Positions 20,201 to 30,035 of a stretch of 64,000 bases of DNA are shown here, in pieces. The notes beneath the pieces are model-generated. The model saw only the letters and a list, made by a program, of their open reading frames with translations, ran no database searches and was not told the origin of the DNA. This DNA is from Callorhinus ursinus (Eukaryota; Chordata; Mammalia; Carnivora; Otariidae), in contig NW_020312817.1 of the NCBI RefSeq assembly GCF_003265705.1, positions 54,566,259 through 54,630,258 of the forward strand. Reading direction: 5' to 3'. Each line of letters begins with the position of its first letter. Positions within the stretch are counted from its first letter, which is position 1. The translations under genes were made by a program, and so were the position numbers.

Positions 20201-22746
20201 AACTTTGTTTCATAAAGCAATAAAGAAAAATGATGCTTTTCTTAATTTGTGATGGACTCCTATAAATCTCTGTAGCCCTTACAAAGAGATGTGCCAGAAA
20301 TACTTTAATTACTTCTATAACAGTTGAAATTATAGTAGTAAAAAATTTTTTTTACTGAGTTTCTCTTCTAGGGCAGTCTTTGTTTATCATATAAATGTAA
20401 AAACTAGTTATGTGCCTCTCGCCTCTGTAGGCTCATAAATCAACTGTGTGGCAGGTCCGACACCTGCCACAGAACCGAGAGCTCTTTCTGACAGCTGGAG
20501 GCGCCGGCAGCCTTCACCTCTGGAAGTAGTAAGTCTCTGCCTATGAACAATGCTCCTTTTTAAGTTACTGGTGGGTGGAAAGTAGGATTGGATTGAACTT
20601 TGTTGTCTTTCTTCCTCCTTTGACTCAGTTCATTTTGCTACGATTTTAAATTAAATGGTATTATCTAAGTGTTGTTTTTGTCAGCTTTTTAAAAAATTAA
20701 TGTACTTATTTTACACTTAGTAAATATTAACCTTCTTTTGACACATTAAATATATTTGTCATTGTAGTTGTGTCTTCCATTTATCAGGGTAGCTTAGGAA
20801 TAGTTCTTTTCATAGATGAAGATCATGGTTTTTGCTTGTTTTTTATTAATGTTGTTTGTTTTTGTTTTTTTGTTTTGTTTTTGATATGAAAAATGTGACC
20901 CAAGGCTTTTGTGAAATGTTACCATCTGGTCGTTAGAACACTACCTCTAGAGAATAGGAAAAGGGTTGGAATTCTTAATTTTAGATCCTGATAATTTACT
21001 TGCCCAAGTTCAGATACCATTGTTATGAAAGAACCTGAAGAGCGCTGAGGCCCCTGATGGGTGTCCAAGAAAAGCCTGGTCATTGAGTTTGCTTTCTGTG
21101 TGCTGTGGGCAGGCTGAGCTACGGCATAGCTGTGCCCAGAATCCCAAGTGCCCTAAGGTGGCATGTACGAGGCCAGCTGCTCATTTAAAAGGCCCGATAA
21201 AAGTTGAGAGTGAATGGTGTTTCTTTCTTCATAACTCAAGGAAAAAAGTCTAACAACACAAGCCCACAAATGAAAGATATTTCAAAAATAAAGTTTGATT
21301 AATGATGTAAAAAGAAAAACATCTTCAGCATGGCCGGGACTTTCACATTTGCAAAATACGTGTCTATTTATTAGCTCCTTTTAGAAGCTAGCAGGGAGGT
21401 TGATAAACAGGGCTACATTTGAAAAGTGTTAAGATATTTAGGCATCTAGCTGACAAAAAACCGAGAGGGAATGCATTAGATCAAGACTGTGAGTAAAAAG
21501 CAGAGGAAAAGTTCTAAGAATTCTGGGAGAATGCCCGGTAGACAGACTATTTGGTAACTTCTCTTTTCCTAGTATCTTGCCCATTATCCTTCCCTGATTC
21601 TTCCAGCCCAGTCTGCACTCCCCATTAGGCTCGCTTGTCTCCTTACTTAGTTAAGCCATGCAGCAGCACATCACTATTCTGCCTGGTTACCAAACTCCTT
21701 AGGCTGCTTCCTTGAAGAACTGCTTTCAGTTTTCTTTGTAATCCACACATGGAGTTGTATTCCATGTGATGTGCAAACACTTTTGCAGCTAGAATTTTTT
21801 TTTTTAAGATTTTTATTTATTTATTTGACAGAGAGACAGCGAGAGAGGGAACACAAGCAAGGGGAGTGTGAGAGGGAGAAGCAGGCTTCCCGCTGAGCAG
21901 GGAGCCCGATGTGGGACTCGATCCCAGGACCCTGGGATCATGACCTGAGCCGAAGGCAGACGCTTAACCATCTGAGCCACCCAGGCGCCCCTGCAGCTAG
22001 AATTTTTGATGATTGTATAAAGTGGGGTCTTGTATGTAATTAGAAATTTGAAGCTTATCTCAACATGAACTTTAATCCTTACCAGAACAGATATCTAGTC
22101 TAATCTTCAAATTGGTTTGGAGATTTGCTGTCGGAGTATTATACCAGCAAAAGAGATTTGGTTTAAGTAAAATGATATTTAGCTTTATTTCCATTTGCCA
22201 GTCTCCCTTGGTAGTAATGCAATTAATTTATAAATATTACGGAGCACACGAGAGTTCCTAGAACATCTCATGTAGTTAATTCAGAAACTGTTTTTTGAAT
22301 GAATGGACCCCAATGTGCTAACTTTTTATGTGTGTATTTGAAACACACACACACATACATTCTCTTTATTGTTGTCTCTTTATTTGTATAAAACACAACA
22401 TTAGAAAGATTCTTTAAGTATTTATCAGTTGCAGTAATCAACAGAGAAGTAAAAATAGAGTTACTGGACTATATGGATATAAACACAGTGTGGAGAGTGC
22501 TAAGATTTCCCTCCTTACCACTCCGGTCTTACTTGCAGCGAATACCCTGTTCAGCGGTCAAAGGAAGACTCTGAGGGAGTAGAGATGGGAGTTGCGGGCT
22601 CGGTCAGCCTTCTGCAGAATGTCACCTTGTCTACCCAGCCCATTTCCAGTTTGGACTGGAGTCCAGATAAAAGGGGTCTCTGCATCTGTAGTTCATTCGA
22701 TCAAATGGTAAGAGTACTGATTGTTACAAAACTCCATAAAATTTGA
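2393..22746 (+). CDS. WDR92: WDR92 / DNAAF10 (monad), complete, 8 coding exons, 357 aa
   Basis: WD40 co-chaperone adaptor associated with the R2TP/prefoldin-like complex (RUVBL1/2 with RPAP3 or SPAG1) and needed for cytoplasmic preassembly of axonemal dynein arms (family knowledge). Exons: 2393-2575, 11128-11228, 13232-13362, 16371-16472, 16846-16961, 17666-17800, 20431-20528, 22539-22746. They sum to 1,074 bp, 357 codons plus TGA, equal to human. Blade-ending motifs are visible at residues 84-95 ([12 protein letters not shown]), 134-145 (TGSRDGTVKVWD), 184-196 ([13 protein letters not shown]), 229-240 ([12 protein letters not shown]), 277-288 ([12 protein letters not shown]) and near 340-350, consistent with a beta-propeller. 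The C-terminus is VTKLHKI. The start is the conserved MSAFEKPQ; the frame is open upstream to 2213 but without an ATG. All introns are GT-AG. No disabling mutation is seen. Confidence 0.97.
3037..3210 (-). mobile_element. CAN-SINE, minus strand
   Basis: Ends gagccacccaggcgcccc. TSD taaccatt at 3029-3036 and 3211-3218. Confidence 0.9.
3219..3480 (-). repeat. L2-like LINE fragment
   Basis: Diverged; the tctcatggggtttattttctagtggg stretch resembles the reverse complement of L2 3' sequence. Boundaries approximate. Confidence 0.4.
3643..3834 (-). mobile_element. CAN-SINE, minus strand
   Basis: Poly-T/ttaaaaagattttatttattt start, (GA)n, end gagccacccaggtgccc. Perfect 14-bp TSD tagagaataatgat at 3629-3642 and 3835-3848. 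Confidence 0.92.
4128..4445 (+). repeat. L2-like LINE 3' end
   Basis: Contains the L2-type order of motifs: a Cys/Pro-poor diverged body, then ttagattgtaagctcctgga and a terminal caataaattacttgttaaaa. Boundaries approximate. Confidence 0.5.
4834..5032 (-). mobile_element. CAN-SINE, minus strand, with expanded (GA)n
   Basis: Perfect 16-bp TSD atgcaaaaacactttt at 4818-4833 and 5033-5048. The internal GA run (about 4870-4904) is longer than in neighbouring copies. A frame reading [11 protein letters not shown] is only this tract. Confidence 0.93.
5129..5365. repeat. MER5A-like hAT-Charlie fossil with CTG run
   Basis: The ccttggtcccacc, ggaattctgatgcagtggg and cagtatttttaaa pieces follow the MER5A order. 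Interrupted by ctgttgctgctgctg at 5164-5193. Confidence 0.5.
5164..5193. repeat. (CTG)n trinucleotide run
   Basis: Six uninterrupted CTG/TGC units followed by TTG units, inside the MER5A-like fossil. Confidence 0.8.
6356..6550 (-). mobile_element. CAN-SINE, minus strand
   Basis: Poly-T head in minus orientation, end gagccacggagatgcccc (diverged). TSD atttgagtt at 6347-6355 and 6554-6562. Confidence 0.88.
6887..6990 (+). repeat. MIR-like fragment
   Basis: cttgagcaagcccagtcctc then tgtttcctcatctggaaa match the MIR core order. Diverged and short. Confidence 0.45.
7180..7600 (-). repeat. L2-like LINE fragment, minus strand
   Basis: Reads attgagcaccta-like, then catgatactcat, ggaggagcaggaaaagcctc, gggaagagcagttcaggcag and aaatgcaaatgtcctgaggt, the reverse-complement order of L2 3' sequence. 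Boundaries approximate. Confidence 0.45.
8157..8201. repeat. (TG)n microsatellite
   Basis: About 22 perfect TG units in WDR92 intron 1. Confidence 0.97.
9771..9951 (+). mobile_element. CAN-SINE, plus strand
   Basis: Head gggcgcctgggtggctcagt, tail cagataaataataaaaa. TSD aagaggaatagttt at 9757-9770 and 9952-9965. A g-run sits in the body at about 9868-9876. Confidence 0.92.
10262..10390 (+). repeat. L2-like LINE 3' end
   Basis: gattgtaaactccttgaggg then agtaggaactcattaaaa, the characteristic end of L2. Confidence 0.5.
11128..11228 (+). CDS. WDR92: WDR92 exon 2
   Basis: 101 bp, residues 62-94 plus two bases of Trp95. Acceptor after tgtcaag, donor gtaaga. Encodes [10 protein letters not shown] and the first blade motif. 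Confidence 0.96.
11229..13231 (+). other. WDR92: WDR92 intron 2
   Basis: 2.0 kb, AT-rich. Only a possible MER5A-like remnant (12855-12990) is recognisable. A minus-strand open frame near 12567-12761 has no homology I recognise. Confidence 0.8.
12855..12990. repeat. Possible MER5A-like hAT fossil
   Basis: cccaggaatctgcatttatt followed by agcttgcctggtaagtcatg resembles the MER5A core. Strongly diverged. Confidence 0.4.
13232..13362 (+). CDS. WDR92: WDR92 exon 3
   Basis: 131 bp, completing Trp95 through Asp138 plus the first base of Gly139. Acceptor ttgcctag, donor gtaagt. Encodes [15 protein letters not shown] and VTGSRDG. Confidence 0.96.
13686..14060 (-). mobile_element. Older CAN-SINE, minus strand, split by a younger copy
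   Basis: The right part (13940-14060) has catgacctgagccgaaatca and gagccacccaggcacccc. The left part is the purine-rich section before 13734. The young SINE at 13734-13923 sits in the middle. Left boundary approximate. Confidence 0.75.
13734..13923 (-). mobile_element. Younger CAN-SINE inserted inside an older CAN-SINE
   Basis: Full-length minus copy ending gagccacccaggcatccc. The 16-bp TSD aagagagggagaatct at 13718-13733 and 13924-13939 is itself SINE sequence of the host copy. Confidence 0.9.
14330..14797 (-). mobile_element. Carnivore L1 3' UTR end, minus strand, split by gap
   Basis: In minus orientation it ends with the tail seen at 57.7 kb (aactaatgatgtaatgtatg). It is 5'-truncated at the internal A-rich agaagatagcagg junction. 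Near-identical TSD: ggctactttt (14320-14329) and ggctagtttt (14798-14807). Contains the N gap. Confidence 0.85.
14586..14685. other. Assembly gap, 100 N
   Basis: Exactly 100 N, a common placeholder for unknown gap size. The 103 bp on either side (14483-14585 and 14686-14788) are the same sequence with one difference (C14550 vs T14753). Confidence 0.98.
16371..16472 (+). CDS. WDR92: WDR92 exon 4
   Basis: 102 bp, residues 139-172 plus the first base of Gly173 ([20 protein letters not shown]). Acceptor cacaacag, donor gtaaat. Confidence 0.96.
16473..16845 (+). other. WDR92: WDR92 intron 4
   Basis: 373 bp. Nothing but a poly-T run near 16731-16746 and an ordinary acceptor. Confidence 0.85.
16846..16961 (+). 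CDS. WDR92: WDR92 exon 5
   Basis: 116 bp, residues 173-211 ([20 protein letters not shown] onwards). Acceptor tttccag, donor gtaatg, a weaker donor than the others. Confidence 0.95.
16962..17665 (+). other. WDR92: WDR92 intron 5
   Basis: 704 bp. No repeat assigned with confidence. Confidence 0.8.
17666..17800 (+). CDS. WDR92: WDR92 exon 6
   Basis: 135 bp, residues 212-256 ([20 protein letters not shown] to SVSEK). Acceptor tatttcag, donor gtaaat. Symmetric phase 0-0 exon. Confidence 0.96.
18545..18794 (+). mobile_element. CAN-SINE, plus strand, with 12-bp internal tandem expansion
   Basis: Head gggcatctgggtggctcagt, tail aaataaaaaaataaaatctt. TSD aagatcagttacag at 18531-18544 and 18795-18808. 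The body carries repeated gcatcgagcccc units, which lengthen the element to about 250 bp. Confidence 0.93.
18610..18681 (+). repeat. Tandem 12-bp units inside a SINE
   Basis: Six consecutive 12-mers: a diverged ggatcaagcccc, gcatcgagccct, three gcatcgagcccc, then the normal gcatcgggctcc. Confidence 0.92.
19126..19315 (-). mobile_element. CAN-SINE, minus strand
   Basis: Ends gagccacccaggagcccc. TSD ctcatccag at 19117-19125 and 19316-19324. Confidence 0.9.
19655..19702. repeat. Poly-C run followed by CT-rich tract
   Basis: Fifteen C (19655-19669) then pyrimidine-rich sequence with (CT)n. Part of a longer pyrimidine-rich segment from about 19630. Confidence 0.85.
20431..20528 (+). CDS. WDR92: WDR92 exon 7
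   Basis: 98 bp, residues 257-288 plus two bases of Tyr289 ([20 protein letters not shown]). Acceptor gcctctgtag, donor gtaagt. Confidence 0.96.
20529..22538 (+). other. WDR92: WDR92 intron 7
   Basis: 2.0 kb. One antisense CAN-SINE and a short (AC)n near 22342-22355. No other feature recognised. Confidence 0.85.
21800..21991 (-). mobile_element. CAN-SINE, minus strand
   Basis: Perfect 16-bp TSD tgcagctagaattttt at 21784-21799 and 21992-22007. Ends gagccacccaggcgcccc. Confidence 0.93.
22539..22746 (+). CDS. WDR92: WDR92 exon 8 (coding part) with stop
   Basis: 208 bp, completing Tyr289 to Ile357, then TGA at 22744-22746. Acceptor acttgcag. The final residues ([15 protein letters not shown]) are encoded directly through what would otherwise look like a donor (atggtaaga). 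The frame and conserved C-terminus show read-through to the stop is correct. Confidence 0.96.
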
Positions 22747-24329
22747 TCTGAAGACTTAGGACTTGAAACCTTCTAGAGGAACACTCCTAGTATTTAGAAC
22801 GTGCACTGGGATCCTCTGACCCTCATTGAACAAAGCTGGATATGACTGATGAAAACAGGCCCCGGATGCATACGTCCAGACTAGCTTCTCTCTGGGTGTG
22901 AAATGCCGAGTGGCATGTTTCGGTGACTGGACTCGGAACTGGTTTGCTGCAGTGCATGGGACACCACTATCTCCAGCTCTGCTTATCTCCCCTCCATTTC
23001 TAAGAAGTTGTTACATGTCTATAATTAAACATATTTTAAATTTGCTCTTCATCCCCAGAGTTACATATTTTACCATAACACCTGGTTTAAAATAGTTCTA
23101 AAAGTACTGTGAATTAACCTTCATAAATAAACTTTGAGAGATTTCAGTATCGGTAAGTTTCTATAAAGAATATTATTTTATAAAATCCCCAAATGGCATG
23201 GTCACACTTAACTGTTTTCAGCTGTACAACTCATAAAATGAAATATTACTTACCAAGTGAATATTTACAATGACCTCTTTTTACTTAAAAAATAGTCAAA
23301 TTAAGACTTTTGGTTATTGACTGGTAAGTGATGTTGAGATGTATAAGATTATTGGGGTTTTCTAGTCTTATTTTTTGTCAAATCTTTTCATATATTTTAT
23401 GAATAAATTTGTTTTTGAAGTCTGTGGAAGCTTTGATTTTGTTAATTTAACAGTAGTAATAATAATAGTAGTAGTAAAGCCAACATTGTCACATCTTTGC
23501 TTTATAAATGCTTAATTAAGTACCTCTTCATTCACTTTGTTTCTTTAATGCTCACCAGATCTTTTGCTCAGCTCAGAGGCATTCACTTTCATTAAGCTAC
23601 CCTCCCTCACTCCTCAGCTCAGGAGTCAGCCACCTAAAACATTTGTAATATGTAAGAGTCCTGTGACTTCGTGGGTTCTTGGAAAGTCACTAGTTTGGAA
23701 TATTAAATTCAGGAAAGTAACCTTTTAAAAAATCCCCAAGATGTTTTTTGCTGTGGACATAATTATGGAAGTAATAATTAAATTGAACTTAAAGCCTGTA
23801 CCTGCTGGGATTTTTTTTTTTTCAATTTTCAAAGAAAAATAAAAATTGTGAAAGTCTCTCTTAGAAAACTTGTATTTGGTGGTGTAATTAGAGAGGTTTA
23901 AGTCAAGAACAATAAATACTTCTAATTTCATTAAATCTAAGATGTCAATTGTAAGATGATCTTCAACCACTGAGAATGGAAAACACTGTCCCTGAAACTC
24001 ATACACACTTTTTATGACTCAGCATTTCTTTAATGTTCATTGGATGTTCTTTTAAACTTAGATATATGTTTTTCCCTGTGCATCCTTATAAAGGGAAACA
24101 TATAAAATAAATTTGATATGGTATGCCTCAGATTCTCCTGATTCAGAGTGTGATCCTTCTAAATCGCCTTCCCATGTTTTTCTTACAGTATTGTCCTTTG
24201 TACCATAAAAAATGTTGGTGACGCAGCCTTTCTTTGAAACATGCTGCTCTATTGTCTTCAGTTAATTGACACTTACTCTGCAAGTTTTGGTATACACGTG
24301 CTGGTGGTGACAACTGTCATGATTGCTGC
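22747..24329 (+). other. WDR92 3' UTR and downstream flank
   Basis: AT-rich sequence after the stop. Canonical AATAAA hexamers occur at 23126-23131 and again further on (near 23402 and 24106). The first is a reasonable poly(A) signal about 380 bp after the stop, but the true 3' end cannot be chosen without transcripts. No further gene is seen. Confidence 0.55.
23126..23131 (+). terminator. WDR92: Candidate WDR92 polyadenylation signal AATAAA
   Basis: First AATAAA after the WDR92 stop, in an AT-rich context. Motif only. Confidence 0.4.
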
Positions 24330-27300
24330 CTGGCTTACCAAAGGACCGTTTCAGTTGTCTGTTGCTGGGTCACAAATCATTGCAAAACTTAGCATCTGTG
24401 CTCCGTGCAGCATCAGCCGGCAGCCTGATGATCTGTCTCCAAGGTGGCATTCAAGTTGTCAGCTGGGACCTCAGCCAGGCCTGAGAACCAGGGGCCTCTC
24501 CACATGGCATGTGCTTCCTCAGAGCAGTGGTGGCTGGGTTCCAAGGATGAGCATCCCAAAAGAGAAGGCCAGGTAGAAGCAATATCATTTCTTAATGGCC
24601 TAGCTTCATCACTCACTTAGCATCACTTTTGCCACACTCTGTTGAGGGAGTCACAAAGTCCCCCTCCCTCCCCAGTTCAAGGGGAGGGGACATAAATTCC
24701 ACTTCTTGATGGGGGCTGGGCTAGGTTCTGGAAGAGTATGTGAGGCTTAAAATACTGTGTCCACTTTTGGAAGATACAATCTGGCTTGGTGAGATTACAG
24801 GATGAATCTCAATTTCAAAGATGTAAAAATGGGGGAGGAGGGTGATGGCTGGTTAGAACTGATGAAATTTGTTACTTGGAATGCAGCTCTCCTGTCCCAC
24901 TCATCTGCTTTACACCCCTTCCTGCCCCTAATTTCTTGCAGCCATTACTAATCACTCATGGTACTAATTTTCTCTGAATCTCACAAGCTTTACCATACAA
25001 CTAGGAGCTACTACCAACTGTTGGCAATACCCTAATGGAGTTCAACTAGTCTCCTGGACCAGGCATTACTTCAGTGTGGACTCCCTCAGTCCTTGGCGCT
25101 GTTTTTCAGTATGCCAAGCAATGATGAGAATGTCCTGCACTAGACCATATAAACCAAACATGCAAAAACGAAATGGCACTTCATTTGTATACCATGAGAA
25201 GTGAGTCTCTTAGCTACCACAATGCTTAGGTTTGCCAGCTGGTATACCCTCTGTGTCAACTTACCCGATGTGCTGTATTGTTTTGAAGGCTTCCTGTGAG
25301 GGTCAAATTAGAAGCAGACATGGATGACATTTAGAAATAATTAATCTGGACCTTGGTGAAGCCTAAAAACCCAACTTTGGGCAGTGAAGCCCTTGGATAT
25401 TGTGTCCATTTTTGTGTACTTGTTTCCATCCTTCTATAGCACAAACATGTAGCACTTGGCTAGGAATGGTGGTAAATTATCCAATGTTTTGGTAAAGAGT
25501 TCCCTAGAATGACTTCCTGGGGTCTCGGCCCTTCCAGGCAAGTGCTACTTTGTAAAGACATGTTTTTCCTTTGGTCACCAGACTGTCCCCTAAAGTAGGT
25601 GAAGCAGCAAATAGGCTTTGGATAGAAGGCTGGTTTGTGCAACCTGAGTATAATATCTCAAACTGCATTCAGTTGCTCTGGCTAGTTTGGAAAATAAGCA
25701 GGCAGTTGGCTTTTAGCTATGTTACTTAAAAAGGACTGGTTGATTATTTTTGCCCAGGAAGACCTCAGCCCCACATGTCCACCCTTGTATGGTACGGCCC
25801 CACCTCATTACTCTGGGTGGGATTAGGCTGCCAGGTTCTTATTTTGCATAGAGCTCTCCCTTAGAGCTGGGCCATACCCAACAGTCCCTATAAGCCAGGG
25901 GGCACTAAGCGCATGCTGTTCTCAGACCTGATGGAAATCCTGTCCCTCATCCAGACAGCTGAGGACTCAGGGCTGCTAGGACACTGCCCCCTCCCTCACT
26001 CCACCCACACACCTGAATGCTGCCTGGAGTGGTGAGAAGTTCTTTGGTTAGGGCGAGGGTGGACAAGTCGCTGCATGAAAACTGTTTTATCCAGGTCCTG
26101 TGAATCGGTATCATTGTGTTGGGATCTAGAGGGAAATAGACCTGCCTGTGCTCAACCTCGAAACACAAAAGTGGGTGGTTCTTAATTAGAACAACCCAGA
26201 GAGAGCAGATGCAAATTGGCCTCACAATGCCATGACCATTTATGTCCACAGGTTTTGCATATTTTGCGCCAAACATTAAGTTTGAATGCAGAAACAGATT
26301 CTGGCTGTGTTTAAGTCAAAAGGGAGATTCAGGATAAACACAACCTCTGCTGCCAGGGAAAACAAAGATGTCAGAAACAGCTATGGCTGTGACCAAATAC
26401 AGCTGCCTTTATGTAGTAGCACTGAGGCAATTTTCATGAAGGACTTTTTAACAACTGAACTTTGTTCATGGCGGTCCTCATCCAACTCTGTCCTTAAGCC
26501 AACTTAAAACCAGATCATCCGGCAGTGCCCTCCACACAACGTTCAATATATGTTGATTGGTGGTAAAAATTATGAAATCATGGAAAAACAAATAATTAGA
26601 AAAAAAGTCCATCTTCTGACCTGTTTTCTCAAGGTATCTCTGCTGATTAGGACTAGATTCCACTGCAGAAAAACCCAAAATATTTTTATTTCTCTTCCTT
26701 CCAAAAATCTAGGTTGGCAGTCTAGGCTACTGTGGTGGCTTCATAACAAGAGACCTGATTCTATCATCAGGTTTTTCTACTATCTTCATTATGTATCTTC
26801 TACCTCATCATCATTGGGGCTGCTCCAGCTCCAACCATCACGTCCACATTCCAGCCATCAAGAAATAAAAGTAGGAATAGTAAGAAAAAGGATACCCTGC
26901 CATTTTAAAGAACACCATGTCTGCTTTCATTTCATTAGCCATGGTTTGGTCATGTGGCCACACCTACCACAGTAAGGCTGAGAAACAGAATTACTCCATG
27001 CAATGATATACTCACATCCAGAAGTTCCGAGGAAGACAGGGAAATGAATATTAGGAGACATAATGGATTTAACCACAGTGTCACAGAATAGTCTAGCATA
27101 AAGTCTCCCTGGCTAAGGTTTCCCATGAGGTGAAAACCAGGGAGTGATCAATTCATATTTCCTCAGGCTGGATCTGGATCTTGGCAACCAAAATACACTT
27201 TTGGTAATTGCATCTTCTCCATCAGCTAGTATAGACGTGACATAGAGGAATCACTTGTTTTCCTCACCTGCTGAATTTCTTTTACTGTTCTTTATATACA

Positions 27301-28629
27301 TTTAGTGGAAGCCTAGCCCTGTATAAAAATATGAAAGGGAAGCTCCCCCTAAAACTCAAAACTGATCTTCTATCCTAAATTTCTTTCCTTGAAAGTTTGT
27401 GTTTACTTAATAATAAATTGTTTCAAATCCTAAGCACTGCTTCTATCCACTGGGCAGTGCAAACACATGAGTAATAGAACATGAATGCAACACTTGACCT
27501 CAGGCATTTCCGTAAACTCACAAAAGAAACTTGAAGGGAAACAGTATATTTATGATTCAGTGTATATTAGTCTTTGCCTAAAATTACTTTTGTTGGTGAT
27601 ATAGGTGGATAAATTTTGTATTGATATAGAAAAAATAATTTCTGTTAATATTGAAGGATTGTCCATCACAAAATGATTTCATCCTTTTTCTGCATGAGAA
27701 CAGCCAGAAAGTTTCTGGCACATACTTAGGGCTTTCAGTTATGTGGAGACAGTATCGGATCTACTTCTTAACGGCTTTTAGTGAATTGTCTTCCCCCTGG
27801 GTACGAGCCTCTCTCCTAGAGCTGGCTGTGCTTTCTGAATCCCAAGCCTATGTTGTGCCCAAAGGCCCTGTGGTGTGCTGCCCCCTTGTGGGAAAGTGTG
27901 GGCATTGCAGTTCATTTATCGCCAAAGAAAATGGATTTTGTTTGCCCTTCAGATGCAACTGGAAAAATCTTCATTGTTCACAGTAGGCACACAAGTCAAA
28001 CTGGACCGCAAAAAAGACATTATCTTTAGAAATTTCTTCCAAAAATGGGAGTGTATTTATGAAAAGAATGTGATAATACTGTATAGCATGGCTAAGCTTG
28101 TACACAATGGGTTTATTTGCCAAAAGTTGTATAATTAGCTTTATTATAGATTCAACCATATTTTTAGTGCACCATGAGAGCTGACTTCCGAAAGGAAACA
28201 TTTGGATTTTTCTAAAGTGCAGCATTATCTTGTAAAGTAAATAATCTATGCCCCTACCTCCCATCACCCATTCATTCTGTAACTTCTGATTGTAATCAGA
28301 AGTATTTCTCAAAGTAAGGACCTCTTTATACCATCAGTTATCTTCCAGCAAAGATTCTAGAATTTACCCCCCAACCTTCCTTGCTCCATATATGCATGGG
28401 ATATAGTCACTGTTTCCACAAGCTATTTCTGCACAAACAAGTCAATGAGCAGGAACCCTCCTTCTGCTCACTTTTGGCGCTGTGACCACACAGCTCTAAA
28501 ACAAGCAACACAAAATAATATGGTCAAAAGAGACTCACAATTCTCCCTCACACAGGAGGCTGAAGACACACTTCCTGCTCCTAATTTTAAATCTTCAACT
28601 TTTCTTCTTTACCCCTAAGAATGCTCACC
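24330..28629. other. Intergenic, gene-free, ancient repeats
   Basis: 24330-24720 resembles an old dispersed repeat, related in motif order to 61790-62150. 26540-26980 shares motifs (ccacattccag-ccat) with 37835-38010. Short open frames of 60-141 codons occur on both strands but none has codon-level features or homology I recognise. 24950-26280 could be a decayed retroelement interior, but I cannot support a family. Confidence 0.5.
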
Positions 28630-28640
28630 CTGGGCTTTTC

Positions 28641-28843
28641 TTTCTTTCTTTTTAAAGATTTTATTTATTTATTTTGACAGAGAGAGAGAGACAGAGAGAG
28701 AGGGAACACAAGCAGGGGGAGTGGGAGAAGGAGAAGCAGACTCTCCACTGAGCAGAGAGCCCGACATGGGGCTTGATTCCAGGACCCCGGGATCATGACC
28801 TGACCGAAGGCAGACACTTAACGACTGAGCCACCCAGGCAACG
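28641..28843 (-). mobile_element. CAN-SINE, minus strand
   Basis: TSD ctgggcttttc at 28630-28640 and 28844-28854. Confidence 0.9.
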
Positions 28844-29617
28844 CTGGGCTTTTCATAGCAAAACAGAATGTCAGCCCTGTAAGAGGGCTTCAAGTCTGCT
28901 AAGCCCAATCCTTCCATTTGGAGACAGACTCAGGGACTATGTCTCTTGACCCCCTAGTCCAATGCTCTTCGCCCTGCACCACCTGGAAGCTGCTCCATGT
29001 GTTATTCCCCCCAAGAAGCAGGGCACCTTTCAGTGTATCCAAGCCAGAAACTGAGATCAGGTGCGCAAACAACACCACGGTCAGAGGCGATAAGGGTAAG
29101 CAAATAAATACCAGGGAGGAACAGAAGCAGAGGTTTGGCTCTCAGCACTCTGAAGATAAACAAGTGTTTGATCTGGGCTAAACACATTCCTTATCTGGTG
29201 AGAAACAACATTCACACTCAGAGGGAGTCTGTGCTTGCAGCAAGCACATTTGGAACCCTGTGAGTGCTGGCCTGGTCCTCACACCAGCTGATCAATGGAT
29301 TAGGGGAAACTGTTACCACCCATTCAGGGGTCCCTGAACTCCTGGGAGATCACAGGCTAAAGATTCCAAAGAAGACAGAGCCAAAAGTCTTGGCTGGGGA
29401 GTCCTAGTGGCCCCAATCTCTACTCATCCATGAAGGGCCACTGGGGCATGCCATGGATTTTCCAAATCTGTCCAGTAAAGCTTCTTAGACAGAAGTGTCA
29501 GAAGCCTCATTCTCTCTCACTGTTCAGATTACTGAAGCAGAAGAAAGCAGTGAAGAATGAACCCAGAGAGAAAACCATTAGTGTGTCTCTAGAGAGACTT
29601 GACTAAGATAATGTATA

Positions 29618-30035
29618 TAAAGATAATAATGACAATAATAACAGTTAATATTTACCGAGCACTTACTACGTGCCTGGCACTATACTAAGTGTTTCTCCTG
29701 AACTATATTCTTCAATACTCACTGCAAAACTTGGAGGTCAGTCTTATTGTTGGAATTTGCAGTTAAAACATAGACTTCAGGGGCACCTGGGGGGCTCAGG
29801 AGGTTAAGTGTCTGACTCTTGATTTCAGCTCAGGTTGTGATCTCAGAGTCATGAGACGGAGCTGCGTGGAGCCTGCTCAAGATTCTCTCTCTCCCTCTGC
29901 CCTGCGCCCCCCTTTAAAAAAAGACTTTAGGATATTAAGAGACTTACCCAAAATTCCACAGCCAAGAAGCAGGAGATCCAGCAGTAGAGACATAGTTTAT
30001 CTATCTCTAGAACCCAGACTCTTAATCTCTTCTTT
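29618..30035 (+). repeat. MIR, split by a CAN-SINE
   Basis: Left part: taatatttaccgagcactta, cgtgcctggcactatactaa. Right part after 29921: gacttacccaaaattccaca and acccagactcttaatc. Order fits a single MIR interrupted at 29781. Confidence 0.7.
29781..29921 (+). mobile_element. Older-type CAN-SINE inside MIR
   Basis: gggcacctggggggctcagg head, gactcttgatttcagctcag, truncated body. Imperfect TSD agacttcag / agactttag. Confidence 0.75.

Larger units (their letters stand above)
17801..20430 (+). other. WDR92: WDR92 intron 6
   Basis: 2.6 kb. Holds a sense CAN-SINE with internal tandem expansion, an antisense CAN-SINE and a poly-C/CT-rich tract. The remainder is AT-rich and featureless. Confidence 0.85.

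Noticed and set aside
25460..26276. Minus-strand open frames suggestive of a decayed retroviral interior
   Set aside because: No diagnostic motif or paired LTRs could be recognised; left unassigned.
26550..26975. 141-codon open frame, plus strand
   Set aside because: Lies in old-repeat-like sequence; no recognisable domain, start context or splice structure.
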